From: CBDEVH01 sp965243565
GTDB lineage: Bacteria; Pseudomonadota; Gammaproteobacteria; Tethybacterales; Persebacteraceae
Length of the DNA stretch: 64,000 nt
Assembly (NCBI GenBank): GCA_965243565.1
Contig: OZ251571.1
Location: 806,001 to 870,000, forward strand
Direction: 5' to 3'
The stretch's first letter is position 1, and each line of letters begins with the position of its first letter. The position numbers and the translations under genes are program-made. The notes under the pieces are model-generated. The model had not been told where the DNA came from, made no database searches, and was given only the letters and a program-made list of their open reading frames with translations. Below are positions 55,801 to 62,700 of the stretch, piece after piece.

Positions 55801-57860
55801 CAAAAGAAGATATAGTAATCGTTAAAGCCCAAGGGAATAATGGTTGGAATTCACTAAATGGTAGGGTAAAATATTGTTCAATTTCGCAGTTTAACTTCGG
55901 CAACCCCCCTGGACCAGACTGCGTCGACAACATCTTCGATCAGAGGCTGTTCATGTCTGACTCTACTATTGGCAATCTTGACGTCTATGGTGCTTATGAT
56001 AATGTTGCTATTACGTCAGCTGTGGCAATTACTACGATAACAGAAGGCGAAAACAGAGCGGGAGCGGTAGAAAATATACCGCTTATAGATACCACGATTA
56101 GCAGCTGGATAAATGTTATTGGCGTAGATAATTCAAATGTTATTCGCACTGATGGTAATGCCTGCGGTGCAACACAAAACTTTTGTATGGCGGCTCCCGG
56201 TAACAGTATACACTCTACAAATAACAACAATAATTATACAACAGGAAGCGGCTCATCACGGGCGGCACCGCAGGTAGCCGGGGCGGCGGCATTACTTAAA
56301 GGGGCATTCCCTAATTTGAGCGCAGCAGAGGTTGTTGACATTTTATTATCAAGTGCCGAGGGTTTAGGTGATTGTGCTAGTGAAACAGACAGAAAAATAG
56401 AGTGTACAGATAGCATATATGGGCATGGCTTACTTGATATCGTTGCGGCATTCAGCCCGACATCATTGCAAATAACTCCACCAGTAGATCCGGTAGATCC
56501 AGTAGACCAGTTCGAGCTGTATCAACAAAGTACTTATAGTTTTGCCGATGCTGATCTTGATGCGAGCTTCACTTCCACTGTTTATACGGAGGGTGGCCAC
56601 CTAGACACTATCGGTGCACATAAAGCGCATTGGGTATCTGGTGATACAGACATATTAGGTCCTAGTGGTTTTATACGCGGTCATGGCGTAACGGTTGCAA
56701 TCGTTGACAACGGTATGGACATAGACCATGAAGATTTAGCCGATAATGTTGTAACGCTAGCTGGCCATGACGCCGATAGCAATTCAAGCGGTGGCACGCG
56801 TGTTGCTGGTATCATCGGTGCGAGACTAAATGCTACTGGTGTTGTTGGTGTGGCACCGGAGGCAACGCTACTGCCGATAGACATCAACGGCGCCGACGGG
56901 ATAGGTATAGATGGTGCTCATAAGCTAGCCGCTGACAATAACGCCGTTATTATCAACAATAGTTTGTCGTCCTCACAATGGATAAAAGTATTAGTAGCAT
57001 CCAACACCCTAACGGATGAAAACGGCAATAACGTTGCCGCCGGTTTTTCTTGGATTAGAGTCCCTCAAAGATATGCTTATACGAATAGCGGAAATGTATT
57101 GGAAGGACTCGAGGAGTTAGACATTGCTTCAGAGTATCCCGAGATGGTGGCAGCAGCACAAGCAGGGTTAGTAATCGTTAAAGCCCAAGGGGATGATGGT
57201 TGGAATCAAGCGAACGGTAGAGTTAATATTTGTCTAGATTTTCACTTTGGTCAAATGGGTCCAAACTGCGCTAACAGTACCAACGATATAGATCTCGCTC
57301 ACTCAGACAACTCAGACACAGACATTAGCAATCTTAACGCCGCCGTTTACGGTATTCGTGTTGGTGGCACTAGGGTTACAGCAGCTACGGCATTTACTTT
57401 TACAGGTAGTGGCAAAAACGGAGCGGGGGCGATAGCACAGGCACCGCTTGAGGATGACACAATTAACAGCTGGATAAATGTTATTGCGCTAGATAATTCA
57501 AATGATGTTAGACCTGAAAGTAATGGCTGCGGCCCAACACAAAACTTTTGTATGGCGGCACCCGGTGTAGATATAGCCACTACAAATAACAACAATGGTT
57601 ATACAACAGTAAACGGCTCATCATATGCAGCGGCACAGGTATCTGGGGCGGCGGCATTACTTAAAGGGGCATTCCCTAATTTGACTGGAGCAGAGGTTGT
57701 TGACATTTTATTGTCAAGTGCTACGGGTTTAGGTAGTTGTGCTAGTGCAACAGAAGACAAAAAAATAGAGTGTACAGATAACGTATATGGGCACGGTTTA
57801 CTTGACATAGAAGCGGCGTTCACCCCGTCATCATTCCTGCAAATCAGCAACAACAGGTGA
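52833..57860 (+). CDS. Multi-domain S8 protein, gene 1, central frame (domains 2-5)
   Basis: This frame resumes domain 2 after the single-base insertion near 52838; the ATG at 52833 is probably not a real start. It carries the rest of domain 2 and domains 3 (53805-55130), 4 (55150-56478) and 5 (56510-57850), about 450 residues each. Each has conserved Cys pairs (NACGAT...FCMAAPG) and ends GHGLLD. Nucleophile Ser is present in domains 2-4 (SGSSRAAPQ) and 5 (NGSSYAAAQ). Domains 3 and 4 have Gly for Asp (VGGGMD) and Gln for His (GTQIVG). Domain 5 has Asp but Arg for His (GTRVAG), and Asp at the oxyanion site. The frame stops at TGA 57858-57860, just as the barrel frame opens. Confidence 0.85.
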   Translation: MHGWNSLNGRPAYCVEDVFNFSRENCSSSQFSPTQLGLDHSNITTLDIYDIYDADNGIIVRSTVAITTITEGENRAGAIAQAPLEDSTISSWINVIGLDNSNVVRRESNACGATKDFCMAAPGSGINSTNNNNDYGTASGSSRAAPQVAGAAALLKGAFPNLTGAQITEILLSSAEGLGDCADETNRDTECVDDIYGHGLLDIVAAFSPTSLQISYLLPPVDPDPVTMTMTVTPPDPDPVDPDPVTMTMTVTPPDPVDPDPVTMTMTVTPPDPDPVTMTDPDPVTMTMTSNPVDPDPVTMTMTVTPPDPVDPDPVDPVDPVVLTPIELYLQNTYSFAEADLDAGITSADYVAEAGDHLDTIGANKAHWASGDTDILGPSGFIRGYGVTVAIVGGGMDIDHEDLVDNVVTLAGHDADTNSSGGTQIVGIIGARINGTGAVGVAPEATLLPINFNLNSRSEANQLAADNNAVIINNSWLLPTQFVKVAAHDLIRTETNAPITDQFIWVEIPHAYTYTSNGNVLTGVDDLDVATEYSEMISAAKEDIVIVKAQGNNGWNSLNGRVRYCSIAQFELAPIGPDCVEDISDQRLFMSNSIIDNLNVYGAYDNNGAITSAVAITKITEGENRTGAVENIPLIDTTISSWINVIGVDNSNVILTGGNACGATQNFCMAAPGSSIHSTNNNNNYTTGSGSSRAAPQVAGAAALLKGAFPNLTGAQITEILLSSAEGLGDCADETNRDTECVDDIYGHGLLDVVAAFSPTSLQISSLLPPPTPFELYQQSTYSFADADLDAGITSAVYTDETGAHLDTIGANKAHWASGDTDILGPSGFIRGYGVTVAIVGGGMDIDHEDLADNVVTLAGHDADTNSSGGTQIVGIIGARINGTGAVGVAPEATLLPINFNFNSIGRDAAHQLAADNNAVIINNSWLLPTQIVKVAVHDLMRTETNAPVIGDFIWVEIPHAYTYTSNGNVLTGVDDLDVATEYSEMISAAKEDIVIVKAQGNNGWNSLNGRVKYCSISQFNFGNPPGPDCVDNIFDQRLFMSDSTIGNLDVYGAYDNVAITSAVAITTITEGENRAGAVENIPLIDTTISSWINVIGVDNSNVIRTDGNACGATQNFCMAAPGNSIHSTNNNNNYTTGSGSSRAAPQVAGAAALLKGAFPNLSAAEVVDILLSSAEGLGDCASETDRKIECTDSIYGHGLLDIVAAFSPTSLQITPPVDPVDPVDQFELYQQSTYSFADADLDASFTSTVYTEGGHLDTIGAHKAHWVSGDTDILGPSGFIRGHGVTVAIVDNGMDIDHEDLADNVVTLAGHDADSNSSGGTRVAGIIGARLNATGVVGVAPEATLLPIDINGADGIGIDGAHKLAADNNAVIINNSLSSSQWIKVLVASNTLTDENGNNVAAGFSWIRVPQRYAYTNSGNVLEGLEELDIASEYPEMVAAAQAGLVIVKAQGDDGWNQANGRVNICLDFHFGQMGPNCANSTNDIDLAHSDNSDTDISNLNAAVYGIRVGGTRVTAATAFTFTGSGKNGAGAIAQAPLEDDTINSWINVIALDNSNDVRPESNGCGPTQNFCMAAPGVDIATTNNNNGYTTVNGSSYAAAQVSGAAALLKGAFPNLTGAEVVDILLSSATGLGSCASATEDKKIECTDNVYGHGLLDIEAAFTPSSFLQISNNR
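53496..53800 (+). repeat. Asp-Pro/Thr-Met linker repeat 3
   Basis: The longest linker, about 100 codons of VTMTMTVTPP, DPDP and VDPDP units between domains 2 and 3. The linker is almost absent between domains 3 and 4 and short between 4 and 5. Confidence 0.9.
53805..56478 (+). repeat. Tandem near-identical S8 domains 3 and 4
   Basis: Long stretches of 53990-54290 and 55330-55630, and of 54350-54530 and 55690-55870, are the same or nearly so base for base. The 3' end of domain 4 instead resembles other domains (DRKIECTD), giving a mosaic. This points to recent duplication and gene conversion. Confidence 0.88.
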
Positions 57861-57892
57861 ACAATGAGGTGAACAATGAGGTAGTCAATGAG
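57857..57892 (+). repeat. 12 bp tandem repeat at passenger-barrel junction
   Basis: GTGAACAATGAG occurs twice in a row (57857-57880), then a third diverged unit GTAGTCAATGAG. Lying exactly where the frame changes, it is a plausible slippage site, though 12 bp units alone would keep the frame. Confidence 0.85.
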
Positions 57893-59017
57893 GCAGCAGT
57901 AAATAGCTATAACTTACAAGACAGCCGCATCGCCTTATCTCCGGCATACGGTGCAGCCGCTTGGCAAAACGAGACACTAGCCATCGGAGCTTTAGATAGT
58001 TACGGCAGAGTGTTTTATACCCACATGGACCTTGCAAACGGTATATGGGTAACGGGATTTGACATAGAAGATAATAAGATAACCGGACGCAATGTTCATT
58101 CAACCTATGCCGCCCCGTTGTCGCGTACTTCATCGCCATTATCGTATCTTGCTACAGATAAAATGTTATCGCAATCTCAAAGCGAGAATCAGTTAGACGG
58201 AAGCGGTTATGGAATAGAGACCTACAGTGGCTACCAATCTCGCAATTTATCGCTAAAAGGAACAATCGCAGATGTACAGTTGAATTACCGCAACGGCAGC
58301 CGCAGTTGGCAACCAAAAGCGATAGAAAACTTTTGGCAGGCATCCTTTGACAGTGGTGAGGTACATCAGGTACAGCTAAGCCGTTCTTTGAAATTAGGAG
58401 ATGGAAACACACCTTTAATAGGAATGGTTTACGGAGTAGGCGATAATGTAGCGCAGGCGGGTGCCCGGGTGCAGTGGGGAATAGACGCCTTGCAACTGCA
58501 GTTAGAGGGTGGTATCATCCGTGAAAATGGAAAAGCCCTAGGTGCAGAATATAGCGGAGCCTTTATAGTAAAAGATGCACGTACTTTATATCAGCGCATA
58601 TCTGGTAGTTATCGCATGGGTGAGTTAAATTTATTTGCCGATTACGCCACTGGAGAAAGCCAAGCGACTATAGGCGGGATAGTAAAATCTTGGTCAGCAC
58701 AAACAGACGAGTGGTCTTTAGGAGCGTCGTATGATAAGTGGCAGTTCATCGTCTCACGTCCGTTAGCAATAACGGCAGGCGAAATGCAGTTATCGTATAT
58801 AACGGGCTATGATGCAAATGGAAATTATGAAGCAGGCGGAAGTAATCTAGATTTATCATCAGGAGAGCGGATGAATCGCGCCTCATTGTTATATAGCAGT
58901 GATGTACGTGATGGTTTAAATTATATAATCGGTTTAGACTATCTTAATAACGCCCCTAGCCAAAATTATAACGGTAATGTCGGAATAGTATCAGGAGCCT
59001 TGCGTTACACTTTTTAG
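57857..59017 (+). CDS. Autotransporter-type outer-membrane beta-barrel domain, gene 1 C-terminus
   Basis: 386 codons from GTG at 57857, overlapping the preceding stop (GTGA). There is no signal peptide. NNEVNNEVVNEAAVNSYNLQ leads into alternating amphipathic strands, many ending in aromatic residues, and the protein ends ALRYTF with C-terminal Phe, the BAM-recognition pattern of outer-membrane barrels. Length (about 300-residue barrel) and position suit a type Va autotransporter translocator. As a separate product it could not leave the cytoplasm, so it probably belongs to the S8 polypeptide and is separated by one missing base near 57835-57857, or is joined by frameshifting. The same frame is open for some codons upstream (IPANQQQQ). 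Confidence 0.8.
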   Translation: MNNEVNNEVVNEAAVNSYNLQDSRIALSPAYGAAAWQNETLAIGALDSYGRVFYTHMDLANGIWVTGFDIEDNKITGRNVHSTYAAPLSRTSSPLSYLATDKMLSQSQSENQLDGSGYGIETYSGYQSRNLSLKGTIADVQLNYRNGSRSWQPKAIENFWQASFDSGEVHQVQLSRSLKLGDGNTPLIGMVYGVGDNVAQAGARVQWGIDALQLQLEGGIIRENGKALGAEYSGAFIVKDARTLYQRISGSYRMGELNLFADYATGESQATIGGIVKSWSAQTDEWSLGASYDKWQFIVSRPLAITAGEMQLSYITGYDANGNYEAGGSNLDLSSGERMNRASLLYSSDVRDGLNYIIGLDYLNNAPSQNYNGNVGIVSGALRYTF

Positions 59018-59031
59018 AGTAAAAAGTAAGA

Positions 59032-59076
59032 AGAATGTGAGGAGTGTCGTTTTTATCGGTATCCCCTCACACTTCT
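59032..59076 (+). terminator. Hairpin after the barrel domain
   Basis: AGAA..GTGAGG (59032-59042) pairs with CCTCAC.TTCT (59065-59076) around an 18-22 base loop. No T-tract follows, so a terminator role is tentative. Confidence 0.4.
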
Positions 59077-59102
59077 GCTCCATTCCTTAGCTAATTTAAA
59101 CA

Positions 59103-59305
59103 ACCGATATAACGGGCAATGCGTTGTTTATTTTCACTGCGCATTTTTCGTGTGAGAGCGCACTATTTGGAGCTGGTTCACAGCAAATTTGTGTTACAGT
59201 TACGGCTTATATGACTTTAACGACAATAGTAGATTCAGAATCGAACGTGTGGTTGCTGTTACGCTTAAAACTTATATTATTTTAAATACCCATAAAGAGA
59301 AATTT
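59103..59305 (+). repeat. Upstream region of subtilase gene 2 (copy of 50035-50224)
   Basis: Near-identical to the region before gene 1, with a 14-base insertion (ACTGCGCATTTTTC) and one or two substitutions. Confidence 0.9.
59253..59280 (+). promoter_or_regulatory. Candidate promoter of subtilase gene 2
   Basis: The same TTGCTG-16-TATTAT boxes as gene 1, 26 bp before the ATG at 59306. Confidence 0.45.
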
Positions 59306-59536
59306 ATGAATAAACAGAAAATAATTAGGAATCCTTTTACATTAGCCCTTGTGATATTCACCTTTGTAGTGGGGCTCGCTGGCTGTAACCTTATCGGCAT
59401 TGACAAAAGCGGAAGCAACATAACGTTAACTCCTGACGAACCTGTAGTAGTAGATCCAGTAGATCAGGTAACGATGACCGTAACTCCACCAGTAGATCAG
59501 GTAACGATGACCGTAACTCCACCAGTAGACAGGTAA
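59306..59536 (+). CDS. Multi-domain S8 lipoprotein, gene 2, N-terminal frame (truncated)
   Basis: 76 codons. The lipoprotein signal is the same as in gene 1 (MNKQKIIRNPF... LAGC), followed by DEPVVVDP and two VTMTVTPPVD units. A unit reading GTAGACAGG, where neighbours read GTAGATCAGG, has lost one base at about 59529; the frame then stops at TAA 59534-59536. The downstream S8 domains are open in the next frame (59539 onwards), so the product as read is a short lipopeptide unless the frame is restored. Confidence 0.85.
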   Translation: MNKQKIIRNPFTLALVIFTFVVGLAGCNLIGIDKSGSNITLTPDEPVVVDPVDQVTMTVTPPVDQVTMTVTPPVDR

Positions 59537-59727
59537 CGATGACGATGACCGTAACTCCACCAGGTAACGATGACGATGACCGTAACTCCACCAGTAGATC
59601 AGGTAACGATGACGATGACCGTAACTCCACCAGTAGATCAGGTAACGATGACGATGACCGTAACTCCACCAGATCAGTAACGATGACGATGACCGTAACT
59701 CCACCAGAGCCAGTAGATCCGGTAGTA
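59449..59727 (+). repeat. Linker repeat of gene 2, with frame-changing unit variants
   Basis: Seven or so units of ACGATGACCGTAACTCCACC with short, medium and long variants. One frame reads VTMTMTVTPP; the +2 frame reads GNDDDDRNS and is also open, so indels here do not create immediate stops in every frame. Unit junctions differ (GTAGATCAGG, GTAGACAGG, CAGGTAACG, AGATCAGTAACG). Confidence 0.88.
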
Positions 59728-62700
59728 TTAACCCCGATAGAGCTGTATCTACAAAATACTTATAGTTTTGCCGAGGCTGATCTTGATGCGGGAATCACTT
59801 CTACTCTTTACACAGATGGAGCGGGCGCTCATCTTGACACCATTGGTGCAAATAAAGCGCATTGGGCATCTGGTGATACAGACATATTAGGTCCCAGCGG
59901 GTTTATACGTGGTCATGGTGTAACGGTTGCTATAGTGGATAACGGTATAGACATAGACCATGAAGATTTAGTCGATGGTATTGTAACGATAGCTGGACAT
60001 GACTCCAGCCATATAGGCGATTCAAGCGGTGGCACACATATTGCCGGTATCATAGGTACTAGAATAAATGATATTGGTATTGTTGGTGTGGCACCAGAGG
60101 CAACGCTACTGCCGATAAACTTCGACTACAATGATATAGGCATAGATGCGGCTCATAAGATAGCAGCTGACAATAATGCCGTTATTATCAACAATAGCTG
60201 GTCATTGCCCACCCAATGGATAAGAGTACCAGTGAACAGCGCCGCGATGAGGCGTAGCAATAACGTTGCGCTTTTTGGCCTTGATTATATATGGGTGGAG
60301 ATTCCACATGCCTATACTTATACCGGTGGAGAGGTGGTAGTAATATCAGTAGGAGCAGAACTTATCCCCCAGGACACCCAGACATTATCAACAATCAACG
60401 AGATAGACGTTGCTATGGAGTATCCCGAGATGGTGGCAGCAGCAAAAGCAGGCATAGTGATTGTTAAAGCCCAGGGGGATGCAGGTTGGAATTCACTAAA
60501 TGGTAGACCAGCTTATTGTCGTGATACTACGTTGTTTGGTGATTTCTATTATCTGAGAGAAAACTGCTCTAGCAACCCAGACTTAGACTCCCCCACCCAA
60601 TTGGGTCTGGATTTTTCAACTATTATCAATTTTGGCATCTTCGGTATTTATGATGAGGAGACAGGCATTATTGCTGCGTCAACTGTGGCAATTACTACGA
60701 CAACAGAAGGCGAAAACAGAGCGGGAGCGATAGCACAGGCACCGCTTGAGGATAGCACGATTAGCAGCTGGATAAATGTTATTGGCGTAAATAATTCAAA
60801 TGTGGTTAGACGTGAAAGTAATGCCTGCGGTGCAACAAAAAACTTTTGTATGTCGGCACCCGGTGTAGATATAAACTCTACAATACCCGACAATGACGAC
60901 GGCAATGACGACAATGATTATGCAACAGCAAGCGGCTCAGGACAGGCAGCAGCACAGGTAGCAGGGGCAGCGGCGTTACTTAAAGGGGCATTCCCTAATT
61001 TAACCGGAGCACAGATTACTGAGATTTTATTGTCAAGTGCTGAGGGTTTAGGTGATTGTGCTGACGAAACAAACAGAGACACAGAGTGTGTAGATGACAT
61101 ATATGGGCACGGCTTACTTGACATCGTTGCGGCATTCAGCCCGACATCATTGCAAATAAGTTCTCTGCTTCCGCCGCTACCAACCCCGTTCGAGCTGTAT
61201 CAACAAAATACTTATAGTTTTTTAACTGCTGACCTTGATGCGAACTTCACGTCCACTGTTTATACGGATGAAACGGGTAGCCACCTAGACACCATCGGTG
61301 CAAATAGAGCGCATTGGGTATCTGGTTATAAAGACATATTAGGTCCTAGTGGGTTTATACGTGGTTATGGCGTAACGGTTGCGATTGTTGATAACGGTAT
61401 AGACATAGACCATGAAGATTTAGCCGATAATGTTGTAACGCTAGCTGGCCATGACGCCAATAGCGATTCAAACGGCGGCACACATATTGCCGGTATTATA
61501 GGTGCTAGAATAAATGATATTGGTATTGTTGGTGTGGCACCAGAGGCAACACTACTGCCGATAAACTTCGACTACAATGATATAGGCATAGATGCGGCTC
61601 ACCAGATAGCAGCTGACAATAACGCCGTTATTATCAACAATAGCTGGTCATTGCCCAACCAATGGATAAAAGTAGCAGTGGACTTCAGCACGATGAGGGA
61701 TAGCAATAACGGTTCGCTTTTTGGCCTTGATTTTATATGGGTGGAGATTCCACGTGCCTATACTTTTACTAGTAGCGGAGAGGTGGTAATAGAATTCGGC
61801 CGGAAATACCAGACATTAGAAGAAATCAACGAGATAAACGTTACTTCCGAGTATTCCGCGATGGTGGCAGCAGCAAAAGCAGGCATAGTGATTGTTAAAG
61901 CCCAAGGGGATAATGGTTGGAACTCACTAAATGGTAGACCAGCTTATTGTAGGGAAGATATCTTTAACTTCTCTAAAGAAAGCTGTTCTAGCGGCCAATT
62001 GGGTCTGGAGCTTTCAACCATTACCACTCTTGACATCTACGATATTTATGATGCTGATAATGACGTTATTGTTACGTCAACTGTGGCAATTACTACGATA
62101 ACAGAGGGCGAAAACAGAGCGGGAGCGATAGCACAGGCACCGCTTGAGGATAGCACGATTAGCAGCTGGATAAATGTTATAGGGCTAGGTATTTCAGATG
62201 ATATAAATGATGCAGATAATTCAGATAATATTCCCAGTGATGGCAATGCCTGCGGTGCAACAAAAAACTTTTGTATGGCGGCACCCGGTGTAGATATAAA
62301 CTCTACAATACCCGACAATGACGACAATGATTATGCAACAGCAAGCGGCTCAGGACAGGCAGCAGCGCAGGTAGCCGGGGCGGCGGCGTTACTTAAAGGC
62401 GCATTCCCTAATTTAACCGGAGCACAGATTACTGAGATTTTATTATCAAGTGCCGAGGGTTTAGGTGATTGTGCTAGTGAAACAGACAGAAAAATAGAGT
62501 GTACAGATAGCATATATGGGCATGGTTTACTTGATATAGAAGCGGCATTCACCCCGTCATCATTCCTACAAATAGGTGATCCGATAGTATTAACCCCGCT
62601 AGAGCAGTATCTACAAAATACTTATCGTTTTACAGATGCTTATCTTGATGCGGGAATCACTTCCACTCTTTACACGGATAGAACGGGCAATTTTATTAAC

